A DNA stretch of 64,000 bases from Endozoicomonas euniceicola (GCF_025562755.1 NZ_CP103300.1:310001-374000); one strand, 5' to 3'; counted from the stretch's first letter, positions 1 through 9,332 are shown. Translations and numbers: made by a program. The notes: generated by a model not told the origin, from the letters alone.

Positions 1-833
1 ATAAAGATGTCGGTATCGCCGGTAAACGGCTGTATTTCGCCGGATGCAGAAGCTGATTCCAGACTGCGAACCGACGTTGTTCCCACTGCCACGACTTTAT
101 TACCACGGGCGCGGGTTTCACGAACGGCCTGGCAGACCGCTTCAGAGACTTCGATATACTCTGAATGCATCTCATGGTCGGCAATATTATCCACCCGTAC
201 TGGCTGGAAAGTACCCGAACCAACGTGCAGGGTAACAAATGCCTTATTAACACCTTTTTGTTCCAGACGCTCCAACAGGGCTTCATCAAAGTGCAGACCC
301 GCCGTTGGTGCTGCTACGGCACCGTCTTTTTCAGCAAAAACGGTCTGATAACGCAACCGGTCAGCACTACCATCTTCACGATCAATATAAGGTGGCAGCG
401 GCATGTGTCCGAACGTTTGCAACTGGGGCAGGACCGGCTCGTCAAAGTCGATCAGGAACATCGTACCCTGACGTCCCGACACCCCGGCCGTTATATTGTC
501 ATCAGCCAGCCAGATACGACTGCCAGGTTTAGGGGATTTACTGGAGCGCACATGAGCCAGTACCTTTTTCTCTTCCAGTACCCGCTCAATCAATACTTCC
601 AGCTTGCCACCGGTTTCCTTGCGACCAAACAGCCGGGCAGGAATGACCCGGGTATTATTCATAACCAGCAGATCGCCGGGGTTCAAAAAGCTTTCTATGT
701 CTGCAAACTGACGATGAGCAATCTCACCCGAGTTACCGTCAAGGCATAACAGGCGGCTTCCGGTTCTTTCCTTAGCAGGAAAGCGGGCGATCTGCTCATC
801 AGGCAGATCAAAATCAAAATCACTGACGCGCAT
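1..833 (-). CDS. queA: S-adenosylmethionine:tRNA ribosyltransferase-isomerase, 5' part (runs off the window)
   Basis: QueA transfers and isomerises the ribosyl moiety of SAM onto preQ1-modified tRNA to give epoxyqueuosine at the wobble position. Reading the minus strand from the ATG at 831-833 gives MRVSDFDFDLPDEQIARFP, then NNTRVIPARLFGRKETGG, GRQGTMFLIDF and the signature PTAGLHFDEALLERLEQKG, all typical of QueA and in the family order. The open frame continues without a stop to base 1, so about 277 codons are visible of a usual length near 350; the C-terminus lies outside. It is transcribed away from the tRNA-Leu gene. No frameshift was seen in the visible part. The tgt-yajC-secDF neighbours usual for this gene would lie to the left, outside the window. 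Confidence 0.93.
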   Translation of the reverse strand, partial: MRVSDFDFDLPDEQIARFPAKERTGSRLLCLDGNSGEIAHRQFADIESFLNPGDLLVMNNTRVIPARLFGRKETGGKLEVLIERVLEEKKVLAHVRSSKSPKPGSRIWLADDNITAGVSGRQGTMFLIDFDEPVLPQLQTFGHMPLPPYIDREDGSADRLRYQTVFAEKDGAVAAPTAGLHFDEALLERLEQKGVNKAFVTLHVGSGTFQPVRVDNIADHEMHSEYIEVSEAVCQAVRETRARGNKVVAVGTTSVRSLESASASGEIQPFTGDTDIF

Positions 834-955
834 GAACGTGTGGTTTGTCTACAAATTACAGGGAAGGTCGGAAAGGATACTGCAAAGTCACCGGTCTGTC
901 AGGCATGTTAAACACGATTCACTGACAAACCAGCCAGGAACTTTGAAACAACCCC

Positions 956-983
956 TTGATAATCAAGGAGCTTTCAGTATACT
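956..983 (+). promoter_or_regulatory. Sigma-70-type promoter for tRNA-Leu
   Basis: A -35 box TTGATA (956-961) and a -10 box TATACT (978-983) are separated by 16 bp. They sit about 64 bp upstream of the mature tRNA-Leu 5' end, where a stable-RNA promoter is expected. Assignment is by pattern only. Confidence 0.55.
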
Positions 984-1046
984 ACGCAGCATCTGAACGA
1001 GACAGCCAAAGGCTTTTCAGCGGCTAAAGGCTTCCCACAACGTTCT

Positions 1047-1133
1047 GCCGGTGTGATGAAATTGGTAGACATAGGGGATTCAAAATCCCCCGCTTTCACG
1101 AGCGTGGCGGTTCGAGTCCGCCCACCGGTACCA
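1047..1133 (+). tRNA. tRNA-Leu (anticodon CAA)
   Basis: This is an 87-nt class II tRNA with a complete cloverleaf. The acceptor GCCGGTG pairs with CACCGGT (one G-U at the end), followed by A and an encoded CCA. The anticodon stem GGGGA/TCCCC encloses loop TTCAAAA, giving anticodon CAA, which reads UUG. The variable arm is long, as in Leu tRNAs, and the T arm carries GGTTCGAGTCC. It is preceded by a good promoter and followed by an intrinsic terminator, so it is probably a monocistronic unit. Confidence 0.97.
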
Positions 1134-1143
1134 TATATAATGA

Positions 1144-1168
1144 AGCCCTGATTTTTCAGGGCTTTTTT
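1144..1168 (+). terminator. Rho-independent terminator of the tRNA-Leu gene
   Basis: AGCCCTG and CAGGGCT form a 7-bp stem around a TTTTT-containing loop and are followed by a run of T residues. It lies 10 nt beyond the tRNA CCA end. Confidence 0.9.
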
Positions 1169-1213
1169 GTATCTATCTCAGCGCTACAAGCTGCCGGATC
1201 GGAATGGGTCATC

Positions 1214-1804
1214 ATGAACATAGCGGTACTGGAAGGGAAGCTGAAGTTATACAGTTCGGAACTTTTTGGTGGCAACTCGCAAAGCCTGCTGATTGCAGCT
1301 CATGGCGGAGTATGGCACAGCCGCAGCTTTATGGCCGTCGCCCGATCCATAGCAAGGGTACACCGCTTCAAAATCCCTCCCTGGACTACCTTATATTTTT
1401 ATGCACCACACGGAACGGCTACCAGCACAAGGCTTGAACCTTATATGAAGTGGAAATACCCACCCCTTGAGGCTGTCATGCCCGGTGAGAGCGTGATTAA
1501 TTACGATCTTGGACACTTAGTAAGTGGGCTGCCCTATACGACAGATCAACAAGTAAGGAATCACCTTATTACTAACCGTTGTCACTCAGCCAGCCTCAGT
1601 ATCCATCACCCTTTTCGCTTTCTTGATATTGCCACTACAGAGCCGTCAGGCTCTGCGAACACCACACTGAAAGAAGTGCTTGGCGTACTGTCTCGCGCAG
1701 GCCGAATCTACCCCAGAATTCACTGCACGTTCTGCCGTCACGAATATGGAAGACCTAAAAACGAATACACTCCGGGCTATCACAATATCACCCCCTCCAG
1801 CTGA
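1214..1804 (+). CDS. Putative adhesin/toxin-associated (Stv-like) domain protein, probably truncated
   Basis: This is a 196-residue protein without signal peptide or membrane segment. The pattern LLIAAHGG (about residues 25-32), the W-T-T-L-YFYAPHG block (about 57-67) and a late LSRAGRIYPRIHCTFCR stretch resemble the Stv-type putative adhesin domain found in proteobacterial polymorphic or effector proteins. This is recognition from memory and is not certain. The frame ends at TGA 1802-1804, hits a second in-frame stop (TAG 1823-1825) and then reopens to 2110, so the gene may be a decayed longer ORF. The neighbours (tRNA-Leu upstream, crotonase downstream) give no functional hint, but tRNA-proximal placement is common for acquired genes. 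Confidence 0.5.
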   Translation: MNIAVLEGKLKLYSSELFGGNSQSLLIAAHGGVWHSRSFMAVARSIARVHRFKIPPWTTLYFYAPHGTATSTRLEPYMKWKYPPLEAVMPGESVINYDLGHLVSGLPYTTDQQVRNHLITNRCHSASLSIHHPFRFLDIATTEPSGSANTTLKEVLGVLSRAGRIYPRIHCTFCRHEYGRPKNEYTPGYHNITPSS

Positions 1805-1840
1805 CGGCCTGAACCTTCCCGATAGACAGCACCCAGGCTG

Positions 1841-2110
1841 TTGAGTGTCTGCCTCAAAAAATACGCACATGCAACAAATGAGAAACCCTACCCGAAGATC
1901 ATGAGCTGGTTTGCCACCATGGATCGTTTAGCAGAAATTGTTGAAGCCATTCATAACACAGAAAGCCAGTCCGGAATCGACTATCAGGAACAGAAAAGCG
2001 CTCTGGATATACGAAACCTGTCGTTAGGGACACTGAAAGAAGCCGTGACCTACCCCATCCACAAAACGACTTTAGCTGCGAAGACTACCAGCGGGCTGTT
2101 TCATTATTGA
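1841..2110 (+). pseudogene. Possible 3' remnant of the Stv-like gene
   Basis: This open frame is in the same reading frame as the preceding 196-residue ORF and is separated from it only by the stops at 1802 and 1823. It opens with a TTG at 1841 or an ATG at 1901 and encodes up to 89 residues, including an IVEAIHNTESQ helix-like segment. No clear ribosome-binding site precedes either start. I do not recognise a domain. It may be the C-terminal part of a once longer protein, or a small independent gene. Confidence 0.3.
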
Positions 2111-2168
2111 CACCGTATCCGCAGCTTCTTATTGTTGACGGCGGAAATAAGAAGAAGCGAATAATGAA

Positions 2169-3008
2169 ATGGCCTACAAAAGCTTACTCGTCACGATTGA
2201 AGCCGGTATCGCATCCATAGAGCTGAACCGTCCTGACAAACGCAATGCCATGAACCCTGATTTCTGGCGTGAATTCCCCGACGCGCTGCGTACCATCGAT
2301 TCAGCAGCCAGCGCCCGCGTGGTTGTCATCTCAGGCACAGGCTCCACGTTCTGTGCCGGCATGGATCTGGAAGTATTCATGAACCCACCCGCAAAACTGG
2401 TGTCCGGCGACGAAGGTCGACGTAAAGAAAACCTGAGACGGATGGTCATGCAGCTGCAGGATTGTTTTTCCGTTCTGGAAGCCATCAGAATGCCCGTCCT
2501 GACCGCAGTGCATGGCGGCTGCATTGGTGCAGGTATTAACCTGATCAGTGCGGCAGACTGCCGCTACGCAACAGAAGACGCTTATTTCTCGGTTAAGGAA
2601 ACAAAGCTGGGGATGACGGCCGATCTCGGGGTTCTGCAACGCCTGCCCAAAGTTATACCCGAAGGGCTGGCAAGAGAAATGGCTTACACAGGACGAAACC
2701 TCCCGGCAGCAGAAGCGTTACGCAGCGGTCTGGTAAACGCTGTTTACGCAGACAAAACCAGTATGATGCAGCAGGTTATGGAGATTGCACGACAAATTGC
2801 CAGTCACTCACCGCTAGCCGTTTCCGGCAGTAAAGAAATGATGAACTTTGCCAGGGATCATTCGGTTGCTGATGGACTAAAGTATATGGCCACCTGGCAA
2901 AGCGGCATGTTCCAGCCTGCGGAAATGGCTATTGCCCTTCAGGCAATGGTCACAAAAACCGAGCCAGAGTTTGATGAGCTGTGGCCGGTAGCACCGCCTC
3001 TGCAGTAA
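2169..3008 (+). CDS. Crotonase-superfamily enzyme, probable delta(3,5)-delta(2,4)-dienoyl-CoA isomerase
   Basis: This is a 279-residue cytosolic enzyme of the enoyl-CoA hydratase/isomerase fold. It shows the CoA-binding start IELNRPDKRNAMN, the oxyanion-hole segment SGTGSTFCAGMDLEVF, and HGGCIGAGINLISAADCRY. Acidic residues fall in the pattern of mammalian ECH1: an Asp in ADCRY, a Glu in SVKETK and an Asp in TADLG, followed by LQRLPKVIPEG. This supports dienoyl-CoA isomerisation in breakdown of odd-position unsaturated fatty acids, rather than simple hydration. The length is normal for the family. It stands alone, with no beta-oxidation partners nearby, and is followed by a short fragment of the yheT gene. 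Confidence 0.8.
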   Translation: MAYKSLLVTIEAGIASIELNRPDKRNAMNPDFWREFPDALRTIDSAASARVVVISGTGSTFCAGMDLEVFMNPPAKLVSGDEGRRKENLRRMVMQLQDCFSVLEAIRMPVLTAVHGGCIGAGINLISAADCRYATEDAYFSVKETKLGMTADLGVLQRLPKVIPEGLAREMAYTGRNLPAAEALRSGLVNAVYADKTSMMQQVMEIARQIASHSPLAVSGSKEMMNFARDHSVADGLKYMATWQSGMFQPAEMAIALQAMVTKTEPEFDELWPVAPPLQ

Positions 3009-3014
3009 TCGAAA

Positions 3015-3047
3015 TCGCCTCTGTTTCGCAAAACCCGGTTAATTAAA
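3015..3047 (+). repeat. Duplicated fragment of the yheT-type hydrolase gene (5' part)
   Basis: These 33 bases match 6840-6872 inside the hydrolase gene with three mismatches in the same orientation. The reading frame is preserved: SPLFRKTRLIK here against SPLFRKARLLK in the gene. The fragment begins 7 bases after the isomerase stop codon. It looks like a leftover of a second or former copy of the gene. Confidence 0.7.
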
Positions 3048-3210
3048 GGCGGCAACGGCAACGCCCTGCCGCAGTTTATCCCTTACCAATAGGGGGATAC
3101 ACTTTATTCAACAACCTGCTCTACCTTTCGGGCTGCGGGTAAACACAGACAGAAAGAGAAGCTATATTTACTTTTCCTGTCGGGTAGCGAAACCAGAGAT
3201 TGATTTGAAC

Positions 3211-5649
3211 ATGTCAGAAAAAGCTTTACAGATTCTTAACTCGGTATTTGGCTACAGTGAGTTTCGATCTCATCAACAAGCCATTATCCAGAACATTCTC
3301 AACCGTAACGACACCCTTGCCATCATGCCTACCGGTGGCGGAAAGTCCATCTGTTATCAGGTTCCGGCGCTGATTTTTCCGGGGCTGACGCTGGTTATCT
3401 CTCCCCTGATCTCACTGATGGAAGACCAGGTCAATCAACTTCTGGCTCTTGGTATTCCTGCCGCTCTATTAAACAGCACAATCAGTAGTGCTGAGTACCA
3501 CAATACCCTGGGCAAGGTTCACAGTGGCGGTATAAAACTGCTGTATATGGCTCCGGAAACCCTGATGCTGAACCGGACACAACATCTCCTTAATGCCGTG
3601 CAGGTGGATTGCCTGACCATTGATGAGGCTCACTGTATTTCTGAATGGGGTCACGACTTCCGCCCGGAATACCGGCAGCTAGCTGCAGTGCGTCGAAGTC
3701 TGCCCCAGACAGTTTGTATAGCGCTAACCGCCACGGCAACACCAAGAGTTCAGCAGGATATTAAAACCATTCTGCAGATGACGGACTCCAATGAATTCAT
3801 CGCCAGCTTCAATCGAACCAATCTCTTTTTAGAGGTGACCGAAAAGAAAAAACCATTGGCACAGACCCTGGCACTGATTGAAAAATACCAGGGTCAGTCC
3901 GGTATTATTTACTGCAACTCCCGAAAACAGGTGGATAAGTTAACGAAGGTTCTGGCTGATAATGGCTGTTCCGTAGCACCCTACCATGCCGGGCTATCTA
4001 CCGGGGAGAGAACGTATAATCAGTCCGCCTTTATCCGTGACGATGTGCAGATTATTGTTGCCACTGTCGCCTTTGGTATGGGTATTAATAAATCCAATGT
4101 GCGATTTGTGGTGCACTTTGATATGCCACAAAACATTGAAAGCTATTATCAGCAGATTGGTCGGGCCGGACGGGACGGACTGCCCGCCTACTGTCATTTC
4201 CTGTTTGGTTATGGAGATATCCAGAAAGTAAAGTTTTTCATTAACCAGAAATCCGAATCGGAACAACGGATCGCCAATCAACACCTGAATGCACTTGTGG
4301 GGTTTGCAGAGTCTGAAGAGTGTCGACGCGGACCCCTTCTGCATTACTTTGGTGAGAGTTATAGTCGGGAAAATTGTGCGCTGTGTGACAACTGTCTTTC
4401 TGAACCCTCCCCATTAACCAATGTCACTGTACCTGCCCAGAAGCTGCTCTCTTGTATCTATCGCACCGGACAGCTGTTTGGCGCCTCCTATTTGATTGAT
4501 GTACTGCGAGGGTCGAAGTCAAAAAAGATCATTGAGCGACAACATGACCAGATTTCCACCTATGGTATAGGCGCAGAACTGACGAAGCCACAATGGTTGC
4601 AGCTGTCCCGAAAATTAATTCAGGAGAACCTGGTTATTCAGGACCCAGAGTTTGGCAGTTTAAAATTAGCCGACAGTGCTCGCTCAATACTCAGGGGGGA
4701 TCGCCAGATTGAGATTCGCCTGACTGAGAGGCCAGAATTTTCGGGTAAAGAATCCGCCAACAAGCAGGCAGATCTGGATTACAACCACAATCTGTTTGAG
4801 ATTCTCCGTACCTGTCGGAAGACATTAGCAGATCAGGAAAATGTGCCACCTTACATTATTTTTTCGGATAAAACGCTGATTGAAATGGCAGTCTACTTCC
4901 CGCATTCCAGAGAAAGCCTGTTGCAAATCAGTGGTGTCGGCAGTGTAAAACTTGATCATTACGGTGATGCATTCCTGCATGAAATCACTGAGTTCTGCCG
5001 GGAGCAACAGATTCCTGAAAACCCTAAGAGGCATCACCAGTCTGCTTCCGTCACTTCCGGCAGCAGAGAAGGAGAGCCAGCCGGACGACACGTAGAAATC
5101 GGAAAGATGTTTTCCAGAATTCAATGCCTCGCAACCTTACAGAATGAGTTCAATATTAAGCTGAGTACTCTTCTCAGCCACCTTTATAAATACCAGACAG
5201 AAGTCGCCAGCTTGCCGGTGACTAATACCCTGCTTGAACATTCTGCGCTTTCACCGGATTTGCAAGCAAGCGTCATGGAATCAATTCACAGGCTCGGGGT
5301 GAATCGCTTACGCCCTCTGTTTGAGGACCTGCAGGAACAGGTGAGCTACAATGAGCTGCATCTTTTAAGGCTTCATTACCTGATTCACAATGAACCCCGG
5401 CAACATGCAGCGGCAGAAAGCTTTAAGCACTCCGGAACCCATAAGTCGGCATCAGAAACTGTTGATCTCACACTCGCAGAGCAAAAACTCCTGAATATGC
5501 TGATATCAAAACAAGACAGCACCGGCTATATCGATACACAGCATTTCTCACCCAGTGAGAGGGGGCTATACTGCACACGCATGTTAACATCCCTGGTCTG
5601 TAAGGGGTTGGTATCTAAAGGTAAAGGTTGGTGCAGAACTCATCTTTAA
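3211..5649 (+). CDS. RecQ-family ATP-dependent 3'-5' DNA helicase
   Basis: The protein has about 812 residues from ATG 3211; a TTG two codons earlier is less likely. Order of motifs: FRSHQQAII (motif 0), MPTGGGKSICYQ (Walker A), ISPLISLMEDQ, DEAHCISEWGHDFRPEY (DEAH box with the RecQ aromatic-rich loop), ALTATAT, then helicase C with VATVAFGMGINKSNVR and QQIGRAGRDG. A zinc site follows (CRRG...CALCDNC), then an RQC winged helix (about 400-510) and an HRDC-like domain (PPYIIFSDKTLIEMA, about 545-590). The C-terminal 220 residues exceed the E. coli RecQ length near 610 and are not recognised. The role would be unwinding in recombination and replication repair. The stop overlaps the next gene's start (TAATG), so the two may be co-transcribed. 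Confidence 0.88.
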   Translation: MSEKALQILNSVFGYSEFRSHQQAIIQNILNRNDTLAIMPTGGGKSICYQVPALIFPGLTLVISPLISLMEDQVNQLLALGIPAALLNSTISSAEYHNTLGKVHSGGIKLLYMAPETLMLNRTQHLLNAVQVDCLTIDEAHCISEWGHDFRPEYRQLAAVRRSLPQTVCIALTATATPRVQQDIKTILQMTDSNEFIASFNRTNLFLEVTEKKKPLAQTLALIEKYQGQSGIIYCNSRKQVDKLTKVLADNGCSVAPYHAGLSTGERTYNQSAFIRDDVQIIVATVAFGMGINKSNVRFVVHFDMPQNIESYYQQIGRAGRDGLPAYCHFLFGYGDIQKVKFFINQKSESEQRIANQHLNALVGFAESEECRRGPLLHYFGESYSRENCALCDNCLSEPSPLTNVTVPAQKLLSCIYRTGQLFGASYLIDVLRGSKSKKIIERQHDQISTYGIGAELTKPQWLQLSRKLIQENLVIQDPEFGSLKLADSARSILRGDRQIEIRLTERPEFSGKESANKQADLDYNHNLFEILRTCRKTLADQENVPPYIIFSDKTLIEMAVYFPHSRESLLQISGVGSVKLDHYGDAFLHEITEFCREQQIPENPKRHHQSASVTSGSREGEPAGRHVEIGKMFSRIQCLATLQNEFNIKLSTLLSHLYKYQTEVASLPVTNTLLEHSALSPDLQASVMESIHRLGVNRLRPLFEDLQEQVSYNELHLLRLHYLIHNEPRQHAAAESFKHSGTHKSASETVDLTLAEQKLLNMLISKQDSTGYIDTQHFSPSERGLYCTRMLTSLVCKGLVSKGKGWCRTHL

Positions 5650-6653
5650 TGAAACGGTTCAGATTTAAATGCGCGACTGTAGTCCTGCTTTTCTTATGCA
5701 TTATTCCCCAACCGGGAATTGCTGAAATATGCACCAGCAAAGACAGAGAGTATGCAAAATTCTCGGATAACTATTATGACCCGGAAGAGGCCTACCATTT
5801 TGGAAAAATCATTCAGGCACTGGTTAAGAAAAAAGACCTGGAAGGTATTTTCTCTTACGTGGATGGTGAACTGAACAATGGCCCACGACGAAGCTTCGCT
5901 TATAGCAAGGGGTTTGACGGCACTTTCCCGGCGGAATGGATTCAATCAGTCAGCACGGATACACCTCCCTGCTCTCCGGTCGGCTGGCGCGGATTCATGC
6001 TGGGCAGTGGCTTGATCTGGTACAATATTGTTGACGACAAGTGGCGAATAATATCCATCAACGGTGCTGTTGAAGAAAAAAATCCCACTCCGGCAGGATG
6101 GTCTGTTGAAGGTAAGCTGGCTCACCCTCAATGTTTATTTTTTACCCGGGTTACAGGTAACTACATCGCTGAATTTGCGAGAGCATTCAAGATCAAGGAT
6201 ATAGATGTTTTTTTTGAGCATCCGGGAAAATTCTTTGGCAAGCAGATCCGCGACTATAAGCCAATACGTCCAAGTTGGTGCTGTAATAAAAAATGCGAGC
6301 TGATTTCAATGGTTAAGCCAATAAAACAGTGCATACCAGATAGTTACCAGCATGAGCGGTCATCCCACGGCATTTCCACCAAAACAACTGACGAGTATGG
6401 CACAATCCTTGAAGAAGCCTATACGCTTCTGAAGAAAGTCAGCCCTGAGAAATGCTCCGAATTAGCTCCCCATATCGGCAGCCCCTGTACCGAAAGCTAC
6501 CTTTTAAAAGCAGGCGATTATTCCGGTGGTACCATGGGGTGGGATATGTCGACAGGCATATATGGGTTATTTGACTTGCCTGAGCTTGGCCCCAGTATTG
6601 TTCCACTACGGTTCTTCGAAAATGATAATGAAGGATTGCAGTTTTTAGAATAG
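5649..6653 (+). CDS. Secreted cysteine-containing protein of unknown function
   Basis: The ATG at 5649 overlaps the helicase stop codon and encodes 334 residues; a frame-consistent TTG at 5628 would add seven residues ahead of the signal peptide and is less likely. The N-terminus MKRFRFKCATVVLLFLC...PGIAE is a good Sec signal peptide. The mature part has scattered Cys residues (ICTSK, PPCSPVGWRG, WCCNKKCE, KCSELAPHIGSPC), suggesting disulfides in the periplasm or outside. No catalytic signature was recognised. Translational coupling to a RecQ-like helicase is odd for an exported protein and may simply reflect insertion directly behind it. Confidence 0.6.
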   Translation: MKRFRFKCATVVLLFLCIIPQPGIAEICTSKDREYAKFSDNYYDPEEAYHFGKIIQALVKKKDLEGIFSYVDGELNNGPRRSFAYSKGFDGTFPAEWIQSVSTDTPPCSPVGWRGFMLGSGLIWYNIVDDKWRIISINGAVEEKNPTPAGWSVEGKLAHPQCLFFTRVTGNYIAEFARAFKIKDIDVFFEHPGKFFGKQIRDYKPIRPSWCCNKKCELISMVKPIKQCIPDSYQHERSSHGISTKTTDEYGTILEEAYTLLKKVSPEKCSELAPHIGSPCTESYLLKAGDYSGGTMGWDMSTGIYGLFDLPELGPSIVPLRFFENDNEGLQFLE

Positions 6654-6782
6654 CTTTATTCAGCAGATCACTCTGACTGCCCCCCTCACCTGGTGCCTTA
6701 AAAGTTCCTTAAAAGCCAGAGGTCTTAAAGCGAAAATGCTGAATGTTTTAACCGCCGGAAAATCACTAATGGAGTGGCTACT

Positions 6783-7772
6783 ATGCTATCGTTCACCCCC
6801 TGCCCCGGCCTGACAGGTCCACACCTGCAAACGATATGGTCGCCTCTGTTCCGCAAAGCCCGGTTACTTAAACGACAGCGGGAGCGTTTCACGACAGACG
6901 ACAATGACTTTATTCATCTCGACTGGTACGGCCCGGAACAGTCTGACAACTTGGTGGTATTACTACACGGCTTGACCGGCAGTTCCGAATCGAAATACAT
7001 CACAGGGCTGCAAGCCAGTCTTGACCAACAGGGCGTGCAATCGGTCTGTATCAATTTCAGGGGGTGCAGTGGTGAGCCTAACTCACTGCCCCGGGGTTAT
7101 CATTCGGGCGACAGCCAGGAGCTGAGAGGGGTTCTGGGACGTCTTCAACAAGAGTACCCGAACAAACAGCTGATGGCTGTCGGCTATTCTCTGGGCGGCA
7201 ATGTTCTGCTGAAATACCAGGGAGAAGAGGGAAGCAACAGTTTACTGACTGCCGCAGTCGCCGTATCGGTGCCTTTTCGTCTGGATCATTGCGCCCGGCA
7301 AATGAATCAGGGAGCCAGCCGCATGTACCGTAATCGTTTTCTCAGCCATATGCACCAGCAGATGCAGGACAAACTGCTGTTTTTCCAACAGCAGGGCTGG
7401 AGCGACCGGGCCAGAGAGCTGCAACAGCTCACCTCTTATGGTTACCTGAAAACCTTTGAAGCCTTCGACCATTACGTTACCGCCGCCCTGCATGGTTTTC
7501 GCAGTGGTAACGACTACTATCGCAAAGCCAGCAGTCGCTTCTATCTGGAAGGCATTGCCAGCCCGACCCTGATTATCCATTCCAGTGACGACCCCTTTAT
7601 GACACCCGACTGTGTGCCGCAGCCGGAGGAACTGACCGACAGCACGCAGTTAGAACTCACTCATCGAGGCGGCCACGTAGGTTTTATAGGCGGACGTCCA
7701 AACCATCTGAACTACTGGCTGGAGCAGCGCATTCCGCAATTTCTGGCAGAACACAAACGGTCGGCCCATTGA
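6783..7772 (+). CDS. YheT-type alpha/beta hydrolase
   Basis: This is a 329-residue alpha/beta-hydrolase of the YheT/abhydrolase_1 group. It begins PCPGLTGPHLQTIWSPL, characteristic of this group, followed by VLLHGLTGSSES (oxyanion loop), INFRGCSGEPN, the nucleophile elbow GYSLGGNVLL, the acid in IIHSSDDPFM and the catalytic His in HRGGHVGFIGG. The substrate is unknown; the family acts on esters. The ATG at 6783 is preferred over GTG 6774 because GGAG at 6771-6774 stands eight bases before it. Short matching pieces of this gene lie at 3015-3047 and 9442-9480, so the locus has been rearranged. Confidence 0.85.
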   Translation: MLSFTPCPGLTGPHLQTIWSPLFRKARLLKRQRERFTTDDNDFIHLDWYGPEQSDNLVVLLHGLTGSSESKYITGLQASLDQQGVQSVCINFRGCSGEPNSLPRGYHSGDSQELRGVLGRLQQEYPNKQLMAVGYSLGGNVLLKYQGEEGSNSLLTAAVAVSVPFRLDHCARQMNQGASRMYRNRFLSHMHQQMQDKLLFFQQQGWSDRARELQQLTSYGYLKTFEAFDHYVTAALHGFRSGNDYYRKASSRFYLEGIASPTLIIHSSDDPFMTPDCVPQPEELTDSTQLELTHRGGHVGFIGGRPNHLNYWLEQRIPQFLAEHKRSAH

Positions 7773-7804
7773 CCTGAGACCTGAGACCTGAAACTAACAT
7801 AGTC

Positions 7805-7824
7805 GTTCCCGTGAAGACGGGAAC
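7805..7824. repeat. REP-like hairpin
   Basis: GTTCCCGT and ACGGGAAC form a perfect 8-bp stem around GAAG and resemble the common extragenic palindromes built on TTCCCG...CGGGAA. It lies 32 bases after the hydrolase stop, preceded by three GACCTGA heptamers (7771-7789). There is no T run, so it may be a repeat rather than a terminator. Confidence 0.5.
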
Positions 7825-7913
7825 CCACCGCGAAAAGTGATTCCCCCCACCAGCCCAGAGGTTATAAAAAAATAAATACCCAATGAGATCACGCAGAACT
7901 CCGGAGTAAAGTA

Positions 7914-9332
7914 TTACTCTTCGGAATACGCCCGGTCACTGAATAAAAACTTCCTCATTTCTTCAAAGAGAAAGACAAAACTATGCATAGTTTCATGCAC
8001 TGGTATATTGTCAGTTACAAACTTGGCTAGTGAAGCAGTCCACGGAATGATCAATAAATACCCGCCTGTATAAGCCAGTTTTATCAGATATCCAGAATCA
8101 GGGTGAGGATAGGGTAATCGTTTGGCAATCCCTGACCCTGCGAGTGCGGCGATTATCAGGGCAGCGGTTTCCGCTGAAGCTGTAGCAGTGGCAGTGGATA
8201 AGACCCGGTCTGATTCAGTATCTCCGGCACCTGCAAATCTGGCAAATAACAGGGTACCAATTGCAGTGCCGAGAATGGCTCCGGTGCCAATTCCTGATTG
8301 TGTATGGGCTACTTCTTTTCCCACAAAAGCGCCCAGGATGGCTCCAATAACAGTTCCTACCCCGAAGATGTTTGCACTTTTTGCCCAACTATCACCCAGG
8401 AGGCCAGTTTCTTCGCCTAACAAAGCGGCGTTGAGACTGGTAAAAGCAGCACTTGTTATCATATGCAGAGGTGCCACGAGAGCAAGAGCTGCGTACTTAT
8501 CAGCTTCGTACTTATCATAAGCAGGCTGGTATACATTCGTGGAAAATCGTAATAAAAATGCTATATCTGCAACAATAATGAATGCAGCATTAGCTATGAT
8601 TCTGGTAAAAACATAGAATGAGCTACCGGTTTCTTTTTTTCCTTTCGTAATCTCAAAATCTATTATTGTTAAGGAAATTAAGATAAACGCTACAGGGCCT
8701 TCCTGCATCCTATTCGGTATTTTCGGGTCGGGCTGATACCATAAAAGAACGTTCACAGGACCACAGCCCGTCAATATTCCGGTAAACACCATATACATTT
8801 TAATGAATTTGCCCTTTATTTCGGCTAATTTTCCTCCGGACTTTGAAACAGGCGGTTCTGAGAAACGAGTAATATCGTTTAATAGTTCCTTTACCACCGG
8901 ATAAGCAATCATTGTTATTGTGCTGCTACCTGGCACCTCCATAGGTTTGATAGTGCTTGAACCCATTGATACCAATGCTGCCGAAAGTGTATTTACATAA
9001 TCCCGGGGTAAGTGAGGTTCCCGGGAGTCTGAATAATGCCCAGCCCAGGGAGCCGCCACGGTAATCAGGAAAGGGACTGATCCCAGTGCCAGCTGCTGGC
9101 AAATAACAGCCTTTGAATCCGATGGGTACTCACTGACAAGGTTGCAAATAATTTCCATCACTTTTGAAGTGGCTGTACCGGTCAGCAGGATAACAAGACT
9201 GTCCCGGGTTAAAGAGTTAACCGCCAACGTATTGTTGCTTGCTGTCCCGGCAGGCAGAGGCAGGCTCGCTCCATTTGTTCTAGCCAGCGAAAACATTAGT
9301 ACCAGAACCAGCGTCAGATATTTTATTTGCAT
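7914..9332 (-). CDS. Multi-pass membrane protein of unknown function with glycine-zipper segments
   Basis: The 472-residue protein starts with a signal-like segment MQIKYLTLVLVLMFSLARTNGA. Several hydrophobic stretches follow: LVILLTGTATSKVMEII, FLITVAAPWAG, VAFILISLTIIDF, IIANAAFIIVADIAFLL, then a glycine-rich pair GVGTVIGAILGAFVGKE and GTGAILGTAIGTLLFARF. The last resembles glycine-zipper hairpins of pore-forming or membrane-inserting proteins. A final hydrophobic segment GGYLLIIPWTASLAKFV precedes an acidic tail. No transporter family was recognised. It stands alone between the yheT hydrolase and a fragment of that gene, so it is probably an acquired gene. Confidence 0.55.
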   Translation of the reverse strand: MQIKYLTLVLVLMFSLARTNGASLPLPAGTASNNTLAVNSLTRDSLVILLTGTATSKVMEIICNLVSEYPSDSKAVICQQLALGSVPFLITVAAPWAGHYSDSREPHLPRDYVNTLSAALVSMGSSTIKPMEVPGSSTITMIAYPVVKELLNDITRFSEPPVSKSGGKLAEIKGKFIKMYMVFTGILTGCGPVNVLLWYQPDPKIPNRMQEGPVAFILISLTIIDFEITKGKKETGSSFYVFTRIIANAAFIIVADIAFLLRFSTNVYQPAYDKYEADKYAALALVAPLHMITSAAFTSLNAALLGEETGLLGDSWAKSANIFGVGTVIGAILGAFVGKEVAHTQSGIGTGAILGTAIGTLLFARFAGAGDTESDRVLSTATATASAETAALIIAALAGSGIAKRLPYPHPDSGYLIKLAYTGGYLLIIPWTASLAKFVTDNIPVHETMHSFVFLFEEMRKFLFSDRAYSEE

